A DNA stretch of 56,455 nucleotides from Butyrivibrio hungatei (lineage in GTDB: Bacteria; Bacillota; Clostridia; Lachnospirales; Lachnospiraceae): contig NZ_FMUR01000021.1 of the NCBI RefSeq assembly GCF_900101605.1, forward strand, positions 1-56,455, written 5' to 3'. Positions 1 through 8,684 of this stretch are shown here, piece by piece. The notes beneath the pieces were generated by a model. The model searched no databases. It worked only from the letters and a program-made list of their open reading frames with translations, and had not been told where the DNA came from. Within the stretch, counting starts at the first letter, position 1, and every line of letters begins with the position of its first letter. The translations under genes and the position numbers were made by a program.

Positions 1-188
1 TTACCTGATCCTCTGGTAGGGATATCACCATCATTATCTTTGAACTGGGTTTCCCACCTTGCTAAGGTACTGGTACCTATTCCGAGATTCTTAGCACATT
101 CAACCTGTGTGAGATCAGGATGTTCCTTGCGATAGTTGACAGCATCCAACTTGAACTGCTTTGTGTGTTGTTTGTTTTTTCTTGGCAT
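1..188 (-). CDS. IS3-family transposase OrfA (partial, cut by window edge)
   Basis: The minus strand encodes about 62 residues beginning MPRKNKQHTKQFKLDAVNYR and continuing through a helix-turn-helix (TQVECAKNLGIGTSTLARW). This is the usual N-terminal DNA-binding part of IS3-family OrfA proteins (COG2963-like). An AGGAGG ribosome site lies 7 bases before the ATG at 188. The rest of OrfA and the expected OrfB lie beyond position 1. The family call rests on the HTH pattern; the IS subgroup cannot be told. Confidence 0.85.
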   Translation of the reverse strand, partial: MPRKNKQHTKQFKLDAVNYRKEHPDLTQVECAKNLGIGTSTLARWETQFKDNDGDIPTRGSG

Positions 189-264
189 AATGAGTTCCTC
201 CTCTTGTATTATATGCTATTTAAAGGATTAACTCATTTTAAAATGTACTAATTAGATGCTAACA
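1..264 (-). mobile_element. End of an IS3-family insertion sequence
   Basis: Read on the minus strand, the segment upstream of orfA starts TGTTAGCATCTAATTAGTAC. A TG...CA terminus fits the ends of many IS3 elements and would put the IS boundary at about 264. ABC-exporter reading frame resumes at 266, immediately next to that point. The exact boundary and any target duplication need the other end of the element, which is outside the window. Confidence 0.6.
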
Positions 265-877
265 CTATGCCGATATAAGTGAATATTCGAATTCATCACT
301 TAGGAAGGCTATTTCTTATGTTCCGCAGAATATAGAGCTATTCTCAAAAAGTATATATGACAATATCCGTGTCAGCAGAATGAACGCAACTCTTGAAGAG
401 GTTAAAGAGGCTGCTAAAAAGGCGGATGCTCATGAATTCATAAAAAAACTTCCAATGCAATATCATACATATCTTGAGGAGGCGGGAAACGGACTTAGCG
501 GAGGTGAAAAACAAAGAATTGCATTAGCAAGAGCGTTTCTTAAGGATAACAAATTTTATATCATGGATGAATCTACAAGTAACTTGGATTTTGCTACTGA
601 AAACATTATCTTTGACATGATCTATAACAAATTTAGGAAAAAGACGATGCTTATCATAGCTCACAGACTGGCTACAGTTAAGAATTGTGACAAGATAATT
701 GTTATGGACAAAGGCCGGATAATTGAACAGGGAAATCATGAAGAACTTTTAAAACGCAAAGGTAAATACTGGAAGCTTTGGGAGATGCAACAGGGCAACT
801 TTACTGTAAATAGCGAAGAAAACGTTTTTGATGAAACAGATGTTAATGAGAATATAGATGAACTGGTTTACACATGA
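263..877 (+). pseudogene. ABC exporter, C-terminal ATPase remnant truncated by IS
   Basis: The frame is open from 263 (a stop lies at 260-262) and begins mid-domain with a typical exporter ATPase stretch (DISEYSNSSLRKAISYVPQ). The Q-loop (YVPQN), signature LSGGEKQR, Walker B (FYIMDE), D-loop (SNLD) and H-loop (IIAHR) all follow. Walker A, the membrane domain and any C39 peptidase domain are missing; they presumably lie on the far side of the IS. An ATG at 380 could start a 165-aa product, but that would lack the Q-loop. The neighbouring GG-leader peptide and HlyD-like protein suggest it was a peptide exporter of the PCAT/SunT type. Whether an intact second copy exists elsewhere is unknown. 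Confidence 0.8.
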
Positions 878-901
878 TTTTTATTAGTGGGGGATATCAA
901 C

Positions 902-979
902 ATGCATTCGGTATATCTTCACAGTGGAGTGAATAGGCCTAAGTTATGCTGCGTGTGTGTTCTGATATATAACAGGTAA
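902..979 (+). CDS. Possible 25-aa cysteine-containing micropeptide
   Basis: A short frame, MHSVYLHSGVNRPKLCCVCV plus five residues, starts 24 bases after the exporter stop. A run of five G (889-893) sits 8 bases before the ATG, good Shine-Dalgarno spacing. It lies in the same orientation between exporter and GG-peptide gene, where peptide precursors are often found. It has no recognisable leader and I know no homologue. It could be chance. Confidence 0.25.
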   Translation: MHSVYLHSGVNRPKLCCVCVLIYNR

Positions 980-1032
980 ATTCAGTCGCGAATGAATAAG
1001 CCAAAAAGAGAGAAAATTGGAGGATAAATAGA

Positions 1033-1392
1033 ATGAAAAAAAGTTTATGTGCAACGATTGATATGCCGATCAGCTATTACATGATGGATGAGGAGGAAAT
1101 GACATATACCAACGGAGGAATAAACATTGGTATGTCAACTGCGTATCTTGATAAGAATATTTGCAATGAGCAGGCTAAGGGCCTCATCAGAACATATGGA
1201 TGGAAAGACGTATCAGCTCTTCAGCTTGCAAAAGAAATATATGGTCATGCAATTGTGTATTATAAGTTTTCATTGTTGGAAAAAATTCCAGGATTGAATA
1301 CAGAAGTTTATCAACATGCAGCAGATGGCGTAGACGTGAAAAACCAAGTTGACGAACATCAGTGGCTTTGGGATATCATTTGGAACTTTTGA
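1033..1392 (+). CDS. Double-glycine-leader secreted peptide precursor (bacteriocin-like)
   Basis: This 119-aa protein has an N-terminal segment of about 29 residues ending DEEEMTYTNGG. That matches double-glycine leaders, where an acidic or hydrophobic helix precedes the GG cleaved by C39-domain ABC exporters. The remaining roughly 90 residues have two Cys overall (one in the leader, one in the core) and an aromatic C-terminus (QWLWDIIWNF). A GGAGG site lies 9 bases before the ATG. The neighbouring ABC ATPase remnant and HlyD-like protein fit export of this product. The core is longer than most class II bacteriocins, so it may be a signalling or adhesion peptide instead. Activity is unknown. 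Confidence 0.65.
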   Translation: MKKSLCATIDMPISYYMMDEEEMTYTNGGINIGMSTAYLDKNICNEQAKGLIRTYGWKDVSALQLAKEIYGHAIVYYKFSLLEKIPGLNTEVYQHAADGVDVKNQVDEHQWLWDIIWNF

Positions 1393-1463
1393 AAATAATA
1401 GTTGATTTATGCAATTATTATGTTGAATGCCTTTTGATTGTAAATAATTGCTAGTGGAATAAT

Positions 1464-1502
1464 TGGTAAGTTGAATTGATAAAATATCAATTCAACTTAC
1501 CG
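1464..1502. other. Perfect long intergenic hairpin
   Basis: GGTAAGTTGAATTGAT (1465-1480) is followed after AAAAT by its exact complement (1486-1501). Counting the A-T pair inside the loop gives a 17-bp stem with a 3-base loop. No T-run follows, so it is not a standard intrinsic terminator. It may limit read-through, stabilise the GG-peptide mRNA or be a protein site. Confidence 0.8.
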
Positions 1503-1552
1503 GTATAATATTATATGAAATATTTTTAGATGATGAAATTGGAGGATTATTG

Positions 1553-2188
1553 ATGACTAATAAGAATACTACTAAAGAAAATAAAAAGATAAGAACTGTA
1601 ATTATTTGTATAATTGTAATTCTTGTATTTTTAGGGTGTGCTTATGTCGGTATTATTGCGTTTATTTCTTATAAACAGAGAAGTACGGTTATGATTTCTA
1701 AAGATGTTTCAGAGTATGAATTATATAAGAGTGGTCCGAATGCAATGGAACATTTTAAAGATAATCTTAATGAAGGAATCTGGCCTGATAAAATTGATAG
1801 CTCTTATAATGTAAAAAATTATTTTATGATGTATTATTGTCCGTTTGATCCTAATTATTTAGGGTGGCTGAATATAGAGTTTACTGATGAGGATTATAAA
1901 AACGAAGTTGAGAGATTAACGTTAATTTCCTCAGATGATTATATAGGTGTATATAATGCAGAAGGGTTTAATGATTACAAAGTGCTTGCAATAAAAGCCG
2001 ATAATAATGGGTTTGTATATGCCATTTCAAAAGAGGCTAACAATATTATATATGTAGAAGTAGAGTTCCCAGGATATGCTATAGACATTGATTACGATAA
2101 ATATATACCTCTTGAATATTTACCCAATAATGTGCAAATCAAAAAGGGTAATCCCACACAAAAGAAATATATGGAAAGTTATGAATAA
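1553..2188 (+). CDS. Small membrane-anchored protein of unknown function
   Basis: This 211-aa protein has a basic N-terminus and one transmembrane segment (about residues 15-40, IRTVIICIIVILVFLGCAYV onward), followed by an extracytoplasmic acidic and aromatic domain. A GGAGG site at 1541-1545 fits the ATG at 1553 (7-base spacing) better than the one at 1550. The hydrophobic segment contains LGCAY, but the helix continues beyond the Cys, so a lipoprotein is unlikely. It lies between the GG-peptide gene and the HlyD gene, where immunity or accessory proteins often sit. I do not recognise a family. Confidence 0.75.
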   Translation: MTNKNTTKENKKIRTVIICIIVILVFLGCAYVGIIAFISYKQRSTVMISKDVSEYELYKSGPNAMEHFKDNLNEGIWPDKIDSSYNVKNYFMMYYCPFDPNYLGWLNIEFTDEDYKNEVERLTLISSDDYIGVYNAEGFNDYKVLAIKADNNGFVYAISKEANNIIYVEVEFPGYAIDIDYDKYIPLEYLPNNVQIKKGNPTQKKYMESYE

Positions 2189-2230
2189 AAATGAGAAAGT
2201 ATTTTGCTTACCGCTTATACTTTTGGAATT

Positions 2231-2326
2231 ATGGATAAACTCATTGAAGCTTTTGGTGGAGCTATATTTAGTTTGTTGTTCCTAGGTGGAATACTTCTGG
2301 TTCTATCGTTATCAAAAATGATTTGA
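2231..2326 (+). CDS. Possible 31-aa hydrophobic micropeptide
   Basis: The frame MDKLIEAFGGAIFSLLFLGG plus eleven residues ends LSKMI. It would be one transmembrane helix with few charges. It lies in the 160-base gap between two genes of the peptide-export locus. No clear ribosome site precedes the ATG, and a TTG at 2204 could extend it. It may be real or a fragment of a decayed membrane gene. Confidence 0.25.
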   Translation: MDKLIEAFGGAIFSLLFLGGILLVLSLSKMI

Positions 2327-2349
2327 ATGAAAGTAGGAATTAAGCAAGT

Positions 2350-2826
2350 ATGAGATCTATAAGAGTAGAAGAAAACAAAACGCTAAGATTACAAAATGTC
2401 CTTTCTTGTAAAATGAATCTTTCAAAGATAAATACAGGAACTTTTGATAATGAGATCAACAAGATGAATGTTTTTATCTCTACACACGGTGCAAAACAGA
2501 TTGGTCCTTTAATCCAGTATTCAAATGTAGAGATGAATCAGAATGGAGAGGCTGATATTAACTTGCAGTTTATGCTTCAGAGTGACAATTTTATAAATAA
2601 TGTACAGTCGCCTTACAGGATGGATTCAATGCTTCGAGTAAAGAATTGTCTTTTTGCCAGATATACAGGTAAAGAGAATACGCTTAAGTTTGCCTATGAT
2701 AAGCTCGGAGTGTATGCTTTTGAAAATGAAATTGAATTAGAAGGCGGAAGTTATACTGTATTTGTAAACAGAGATGACGAAGTGATTAGCGCGGATATTT
2801 TTATGCCGACAAAGACAGAAGAATAA
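2350..2826 (+). CDS. DUF5085 / GyrI-like small soluble protein
   Basis: This 158-aa protein has no signal peptide or membrane segment. Its pattern (LRLQNVLSCKMNL, a KMNVFISTHGAKQIGPLIQY block, alternating beta strands, then MDSMLRVKNCLFARYTG) resembles the GyrI/effector-binding fold and in particular my memory of DUF5085, a family seen in Firmicutes secretion loci. That assignment is from pattern recognition only. Its place 14 bases before the membrane-fusion gene suggests a chaperone or accessory role in peptide export. Confidence 0.6.
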   Translation: MRSIRVEENKTLRLQNVLSCKMNLSKINTGTFDNEINKMNVFISTHGAKQIGPLIQYSNVEMNQNGEADINLQFMLQSDNFINNVQSPYRMDSMLRVKNCLFARYTGKENTLKFAYDKLGVYAFENEIELEGGSYTVFVNRDDEVISADIFMPTKTEE

Positions 2827-2840
2827 GGCTTGATATTCAT

Positions 2841-3971
2841 ATGAAAAATAAAATAAAAACAATTGATGAACTCAGAGATTCACGGATAATGTATGATAAA
2901 GAGCCACCGGCCTTTGGTTATGCAATTGTTATTTTAGTTGCTTTTATTTGCTTAGCTGCGTTGGTGTGGAGTGTTCGAACCCCAAAGACATATGTGATAC
3001 AGGCTTCCGGTACAGTAACAAGTGAAAAGTCTAATTATGTCATGTGCACATATACCGGAGAGATAACAGATTGTAGATTGTCAGAGGGTATGCTGGTAAA
3101 GGATGGCGATGAGCTGTTTAAGGTAAAAAGTACCGATTACAATATTCAAGCGCAGCAGCTTAAACTAAGTAAAGAGTCGTACCAAGAGAGTATAGAGAAA
3201 AATCAGCTGCTTGTAAAATCCATAAAGGATGATACAAATTATTTTAGCGACAGTAATCCGGATGATGTTCTTTTTTACAGTGCGTTTGAGTCGTATAAGT
3301 CACAGGTAAAGCAAAATACAATGGATACAAGTGTTTATGACAAATATGATTACTCGGATGAGCAGATTGAAGCGGAACTTGAAAAGAATGAAGGTAAGAT
3401 TTCTCAGATTTACTATGATGCGATTTCATCTGCGGAAAAAACGATTGCCGAGGCAAAGCAACATATAGAAGCGATAGATGCACAGATTTCAGCGATAGGT
3501 TCCGGACAAAGCGAGTATACCATTAAAGCAAATGCAACAGGAAGAATACATTTGCTTGCAGATTACAAAGATGGGATGGTCGTACAAACAACACAAACGG
3601 TTGCAAGCATTACACCTGCAAATACTTCAAGTATTTTGGAGGCATTTGTATCTACATCGGATATGGCAAGAATGCATGTAGGCGATGAAGTGCAGATTGT
3701 GATTGACGGTCTGGCTCAAAATGTATATGGAACAATAGGTGGGGCAGTTAAGCAAATTGATAGCAACGTTTCCGGTAAGGAAGGAAAAGACGGCAGTGTA
3801 AACCAGGTGTTTAAGGTTCTTGTCGAAATGGATAGTGATTATGTAGTCAGCAGAAACGGTGATAAAGTGGATGTTGTCAATGGAATGACCGGGATGTGCA
3901 GGATTACCTATGATAAAGTTACATATTTTAATTATGCTTTAGAAAAATTAGGGGTGAAGACAAGAAAATAA
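2841..3971 (+). CDS. HlyD-family membrane-fusion protein (peptide export)
   Basis: This 376-aa protein has one N-terminal transmembrane segment (about residues 25-45) and then a biotinyl-lipoyl-like half (VTSEKSNYVMCTYTGEITDC..LSEGMLVKDGDELFKV). A coiled-coil region follows (about 95-215), then the second lipoyl half (IKANATGRIHLLADYKDGMV) and a beta-barrel domain. This order is typical of adaptors that work with ABC exporters of GG-leader peptides in Gram-positives. The ribosome site is weak. The stop is one base from the next gene's ATG, implying co-translation. It probably partnered the truncated exporter at 263-877. Confidence 0.85.
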   Translation: MKNKIKTIDELRDSRIMYDKEPPAFGYAIVILVAFICLAALVWSVRTPKTYVIQASGTVTSEKSNYVMCTYTGEITDCRLSEGMLVKDGDELFKVKSTDYNIQAQQLKLSKESYQESIEKNQLLVKSIKDDTNYFSDSNPDDVLFYSAFESYKSQVKQNTMDTSVYDKYDYSDEQIEAELEKNEGKISQIYYDAISSAEKTIAEAKQHIEAIDAQISAIGSGQSEYTIKANATGRIHLLADYKDGMVVQTTQTVASITPANTSSILEAFVSTSDMARMHVGDEVQIVIDGLAQNVYGTIGGAVKQIDSNVSGKEGKDGSVNQVFKVLVEMDSDYVVSRNGDKVDVVNGMTGMCRITYDKVTYFNYALEKLGVKTRK

Positions 3972-3972
3972 G

Positions 3973-5910
3973 ATGAAGAGACAACTTTGTAAGCATTGTA
4001 TGGCTATTGTAGTGACAGGCTTTTTTCTTAGTAATTTTTTTGATGTTGGTACACCATTAGTTTATGCAGTAGAAGAACCGGAGTTGATAAAAGAGAAAGA
4101 GGATAATTTACAAAATGATGGAGTGAGGAATGAGATAGAAGAGTCAACAGGCGATGTTGAGAAAGTGTCAGAACCTGCAAGTGAATATCCGGAACAAAAA
4201 GATGTTTTTACAGAGAAAAAGAAGCAAGAAGTTGTAATAAAAGCGGAGAAAGAAAACCAGAGTGAAGAAAAGAAAGCAGAGGAACAAGCGGAAAAAGTAG
4301 TTAAGGAAGATGAATCTCAAGCTCAGGTTAAAGTAACAGAAATTGATCTTGGAAATTATAACAATCAGATGTATGTTGGTGAGAAGCAGCTTCTTATGGT
4401 TGGTATACTTCCGCTTAGTGCATCAGATAAGACAGTTACTTATAGTTCCGATAACCAATCGGTTGCTTCTGTAAACGGATTTGGCAGGATAACTGCTATT
4501 TCAGCCGGAACAGCGACAATTACGGCAACCTGTGGAGATATAAGCGGTTCATTTCAACTGACGGTAAAGAATGTTGAAAAAGAAGAGGTTTCTGAAGTAG
4601 AAGTAAATGAGATTGATCTTGGTGAATATAAAACAGAAATGATTGAAGGCGAAAAGCAGTTATTATCTGTTAGTATTATGCCTGTGGGTGCAATGGGAAG
4701 AAAAATAACTTATAGCTCAGGTGATCAATCGGTTGCTTCTGTAAACGGATTTGGTAGGATTCATGCTTTATCTGAAGGTGTTACGACTATTACGGTAAAA
4801 TGCGGGGGAAAAGAAAATTCTTTTCAACTGACAGTAAAGAAGAAAAAGTCTGTTACCATTGAAATTTCGGATTACGAAGAAAAACTAAAAGTAGGCGATG
4901 TGATGAGGATATCAGCCAGAGTTTATCCGGTAGACACAGTTGGGGCAGAGCTCGAATATAAATCTTCCGACGAGACAATCGCAACCGTTAATTCATCGGG
5001 AGAAGTAAAGGGTATTTCAAAAGGAAAAGTAACTATTGCAGTGTCTGCATGTGGGATTACAGAAAATGTAAAACTTGATGTTGTAGTTGCTACAAAGAAG
5101 ATTGAGCTAAGCAAAGACTATTTTATTTTTAGGCCCGGGCAGAGTGACAGGATAAGCGCAACAGTTTTTCCTTCTGATGCTTCACAGGAATTGACCTTTA
5201 AGTCCCTTGATCCATCGATTGTAAGTGTGTCTGATGACGGAAGTATTAAGGCAAATAAGGTAGGAAATACCTCGGTGATAGTATCTAACGGAGATGTTTC
5301 AATTTCTGCAACTGTTATTGTCAATACATCGGGCAAGCAGGCCACTGAGGAAAACGAAATTGATTCAGAATTTGCTGGTAGCAAAGCTTTTGGAGATATA
5401 AGATACAGTAAGATTTTGAAACAAGCTGAATGTAAAAGGATAAGCAGTGAACTTCTTCGATATATTTATGAAAATAGTAAAAGCATAAGTGTTCTTGGAG
5501 ATGGATATACAATACATGTTGACGGCGATAAAATCCTTAATTATGAAAATGAATTACTAACAGGTATCAACTTGACTACCAACAAGTATGGTGACTGCGA
5601 GTTTGTGATTAACGATGGGAAAAATCTCTGTGGCGAAATATCTATTTCTTTTGATTCGGAGACAGTACGTAAGCTTTGCATAAAAGATAAAAAACTATTT
5701 TTGTATAACGAAGCGAAGCACACATACGAAAGAATACAGTTTGATACGCTTGAAAACATATCTATCACAAAAGCAGGTAAATATATGTTTTCTGATGGAA
5801 AGATAAGAACAAAGAATAATTATTTGGCTATGGGATTTGGTGGAACAAGCTTTATTCTTGTTTTATTGGGAATTTATGTTGGAGTAAAGAAGCAATATTG
5901 GTTTTGGTAA
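3973..5910 (+). CDS. Surface protein with four BIG2 Ig-like repeats and C-terminal membrane anchor
   Basis: This 645-aa protein has a signal peptide (about 1-36), then a Glu/Lys-rich stretch to about residue 118. Four successive BIG2-type repeats (about 120-452) each carry a version of YSSDNQSVASVNGFGRITAI and an ATITATCG-like strand. A unique domain and a C-terminal transmembrane helix (about 617-640) end in KKQYWFW. Repeats 1 and 2 are nearly identical in their central block, indicating recent duplication. No LPXTG motif is present. Directly following the HlyD gene, it may form a cell-wall-spanning part of the export locus or serve as an adhesin. Confidence 0.8.
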   Translation: MKRQLCKHCMAIVVTGFFLSNFFDVGTPLVYAVEEPELIKEKEDNLQNDGVRNEIEESTGDVEKVSEPASEYPEQKDVFTEKKKQEVVIKAEKENQSEEKKAEEQAEKVVKEDESQAQVKVTEIDLGNYNNQMYVGEKQLLMVGILPLSASDKTVTYSSDNQSVASVNGFGRITAISAGTATITATCGDISGSFQLTVKNVEKEEVSEVEVNEIDLGEYKTEMIEGEKQLLSVSIMPVGAMGRKITYSSGDQSVASVNGFGRIHALSEGVTTITVKCGGKENSFQLTVKKKKSVTIEISDYEEKLKVGDVMRISARVYPVDTVGAELEYKSSDETIATVNSSGEVKGISKGKVTIAVSACGITENVKLDVVVATKKIELSKDYFIFRPGQSDRISATVFPSDASQELTFKSLDPSIVSVSDDGSIKANKVGNTSVIVSNGDVSISATVIVNTSGKQATEENEIDSEFAGSKAFGDIRYSKILKQAECKRISSELLRYIYENSKSISVLGDGYTIHVDGDKILNYENELLTGINLTTNKYGDCEFVINDGKNLCGEISISFDSETVRKLCIKDKKLFLYNEAKHTYERIQFDTLENISITKAGKYMFSDGKIRTKNNYLAMGFGGTSFILVLLGIYVGVKKQYWFW

Positions 5911-6004
5911 ATAATATATTGGTAGCGTAATTTAAGGCACTTTTTGAGACATTTGATAGTGAATCTTTAGATTTCGTCTTGGTAAAAGAAAAAACATAAT
6001 CAAA

Positions 6005-6047
6005 GAGCCGGTCAAAATGAATAAGTATTTTGATCGGCCCTTTTTAA
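6005..6047. terminator. Intrinsic terminator between convergent genes
   Basis: GCCGGTCAAAAT (6007-6018) pairs with ATTTTGATCGGC (6027-6038, one G-T pair) and is followed by CCCTTTTT. It ends the plus-strand BIG2 gene and sits just past the end of the minus-strand permease gene. Confidence 0.85.
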
Positions 6048-6053
6048 ATTGCT

Positions 6054-8684
6054 TTATGCGTCCGCCAGTCGCAGTCTTTCAATTATCGTTTCCCTCATTG
6101 CGCGTTTGTACACGATGTAAGGGATGAGGATCATGACAAGTATCAGGAACGGAAGGACAACGACGATCGGAAGGAGTGTGAACTTATAGGAAAAGAAAAA
6201 CAGGTCGCTCTCCAGGGGCTTTATCATCAGTAAAGAGATGATGCTGCTTAGTATTGCGCCAAAGAGTAGTGATAGAGTGCCGTAGATCACGCCTTCGATG
6301 CATAAACTCTTTTTCTGAATGCTCTTGGTCATTCCGACTGCTTCGAGCATGGCAAGTTCAAGCCTTCTTGAGATCACGGAAGTGACGATGGTGTTTATGA
6401 AGTTAAGGATTCCTATAAGCGCAAGGATTGTTGTTAGAAGTCCGCCGACCATCTTGAACATTTCCGTCATGGATGAAAACTCTTTTCTAAATACAGATCT
6501 TGATGTATAGGTGAGCGATGGCTCAACGTTCCTTGTATAATCCGCAAGCCAACTCTCTATTGCTGGTTCGGCATCGTCTGTTGCATCTATCAAAGTTCTC
6601 ATGGGAGCTCTTTCTCCAAAGAAATCATGGAATTCATCCGTAGGTAGAACGTAATTTACGTCCATATCGGTATAAGCTTGAATTCTTACGGCGAAAGGAA
6701 TGTCTATTGTCGCCATTACCTCATATTCTCTGATGTCACCGTTTGCATTGTTTACGGCAATTGTTTCACCCGGGAGAAAATAGCTTACGAAATTACTCTC
6801 ATTACCATCGTAATCATATTCGTTTACCAAAATATATTTGCCTGTCTTAAATTTCTCGGCATCAAAATTTCCGTGAAGTATCTTAAGAGTGCTTAATGCA
6901 TAATCGTCCATTCCATATATGTTGGCTATAGTATAAGTGTCATCGTTTGTTTGCTCTCCGGACTCATCATAATATAAAGCGGAAAGATGCCGTGCAGAAT
7001 TTTCATATGCTTTTTCATTATCAAGCAGTCTTTCTTTGAAACGTGCATAATCACGGTCATTTAAGTCCTGGATGGAAGGTTCTGCATAAACGTTTCCAAG
7101 CTCCGAAATGCCTGCAAGTTTTTTTACCTCATCAAGGAAAGATTGTGTAATTCCGTCATAGACGTGATTTGAAACAGCACGGTTATCAGTAGTTGCATCG
7201 GCAACAGAAAAATCGGTCATTAAAAAATTGGCTATATATTTATTCTCATCAAATCCTATCAGCAGGGTGTACACGGTGCAGAGCACAGTCATTGAAAGAG
7301 CCAGAGAGAGCACCACGAAAAAGCATTTTTTCTTTTCTTTAAATACATTTCTGAATGCAAAGTTTGTAGCTGTAAAGGTGGCCGATTGCTTGCGACGCTT
7401 CCCGCGGAAACTGTTATTTTCCGCGTAGTGAACCGCTTCTATGGGAGATACTCCCGAAGCCAGCTTTGTTGCTTTTCTGACAGAGATACGAACGGTCACA
7501 TAGGAAAAAAGTGCGGAGAATAAAAGGATCCATATATTTATAACGGCTTTGGAATCTATAGATTCAGAAAGGGCCATTTCATCCATAAACATCGGAAGCA
7601 GGAGACTTCCGGCAATTATTCCGCCTGCGATTCCTATGATGATTCCGGGAATTGAATGATATAAAGCCTGCCTGTTTACGATTCTTTTAAGCTGCTTACT
7701 GCTTGTTCCGACTGTTTTTAAAAGTCCGTAGGAGCGGATGTCAGTGTAAACATTGATGCGGTAGATGTTGTTTATTATTAGGTATCCTGACAGGAATATG
7801 GTAAACAGCATCAGTACTACAAATGCGATGGTGCCGAAATCCGCAGATGAACCGACACTTCCCCAGTTAATACCATACTGTGTATCTTCGGGCAGCCCGT
7901 TTCTTTTGATTGATTTTTCAATCTGGTATTTGAAAAAGAGAGGGAAGAAGAAATCCACTTCTGCATTGATCCTTCCGTAGCCCCCATCAAGGTTCACGGA
8001 TGTGTCATTATCATAGTAGGATGATGTGGGAGTAGGAGAGAACTTCTCCTGAAACTCTTTTGATACCAGGATCATTTGTGCTGCGGAAACTTGATCTCCC
8101 GTGTGTATTCCGACTATGACGAAGTCTATGGTCTGTTCTTTGTCTTTGCCTGAGAGCTTGAGAGAAAGATTCTTTCCCAAGAGGCTCTCATAGTCTTCTT
8201 TGGAATCGGCTTTTATGCCAAATGCCTGCAAGATCAGGCTGCTTACGGATATTTCGTTTTCCTTTTCAGGCAGTCTTCCTACCTCAGGGTAGCAGAAGTC
8301 TTTTTTCGCACTTGCTTCGTCGTGGTAATCCACTTGTGCAAATATTTTACTAAGCTCGTCATTTACTGCGGTTCCCACATGTATTGATCCGGTTACGTTT
8401 TTGAGACTTTTGTCGGAAACAAGGCGGTTGTATTCTTCTTCGTTGAGATACTTTACGCCTGCGTTACATGACGTGCCAATCTGTCTGTTGGTATCATCTT
8501 GGAATTTGGCGATAAGGCTTCCGCTTATGGTGAAAAGAGCTGAAAACATAAATGTACACAGCGCGATGGAAAGAACTACCACAAGGCTCTTTCCGGGATT
8601 TGCCATTACGGTTTTTGCGGCGATACTTCGGATCACTTTTTTGTTATTGACCATAGGTCCGTTTATGCGTTTTTCTTTTGCCAT
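6054..8684 (-). CDS. FtsX-family ABC transporter permease
   Basis: This 876-aa membrane protein has an N-terminal helix after KSLVVVLSIAL and two FtsX-type permease blocks of about three helices each (roughly residues 275-420 and 775-865). Large extracytoplasmic domains separate them, and one further helix lies in the middle (about 455-480). This is the MacB/BceB-like layout for export or sensing of peptides. A GAGGTG site precedes the ATG, which lies inside the last 22 bases of the ATPase gene, implying tight coupling. Together with the two genes upstream it forms one operon, probably controlled by the two-component pair at 11051-12620. The substrate is unknown. Confidence 0.9.
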   Translation of the reverse strand: MAKEKRINGPMVNNKKVIRSIAAKTVMANPGKSLVVVLSIALCTFMFSALFTISGSLIAKFQDDTNRQIGTSCNAGVKYLNEEEYNRLVSDKSLKNVTGSIHVGTAVNDELSKIFAQVDYHDEASAKKDFCYPEVGRLPEKENEISVSSLILQAFGIKADSKEDYESLLGKNLSLKLSGKDKEQTIDFVIVGIHTGDQVSAAQMILVSKEFQEKFSPTPTSSYYDNDTSVNLDGGYGRINAEVDFFFPLFFKYQIEKSIKRNGLPEDTQYGINWGSVGSSADFGTIAFVVLMLFTIFLSGYLIINNIYRINVYTDIRSYGLLKTVGTSSKQLKRIVNRQALYHSIPGIIIGIAGGIIAGSLLLPMFMDEMALSESIDSKAVINIWILLFSALFSYVTVRISVRKATKLASGVSPIEAVHYAENNSFRGKRRKQSATFTATNFAFRNVFKEKKKCFFVVLSLALSMTVLCTVYTLLIGFDENKYIANFLMTDFSVADATTDNRAVSNHVYDGITQSFLDEVKKLAGISELGNVYAEPSIQDLNDRDYARFKERLLDNEKAYENSARHLSALYYDESGEQTNDDTYTIANIYGMDDYALSTLKILHGNFDAEKFKTGKYILVNEYDYDGNESNFVSYFLPGETIAVNNANGDIREYEVMATIDIPFAVRIQAYTDMDVNYVLPTDEFHDFFGERAPMRTLIDATDDAEPAIESWLADYTRNVEPSLTYTSRSVFRKEFSSMTEMFKMVGGLLTTILALIGILNFINTIVTSVISRRLELAMLEAVGMTKSIQKKSLCIEGVIYGTLSLLFGAILSSIISLLMIKPLESDLFFFSYKFTLLPIVVVLPFLILVMILIPYIVYKRAMRETIIERLRLADA

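Noticed and set aside
2088..2285. 65-aa frame after the 211-aa membrane protein
   Set aside because: It overlaps the end of that gene in another frame and lacks a ribosome site; the hydrophobic 31-aa frame is the better candidate for the gap.
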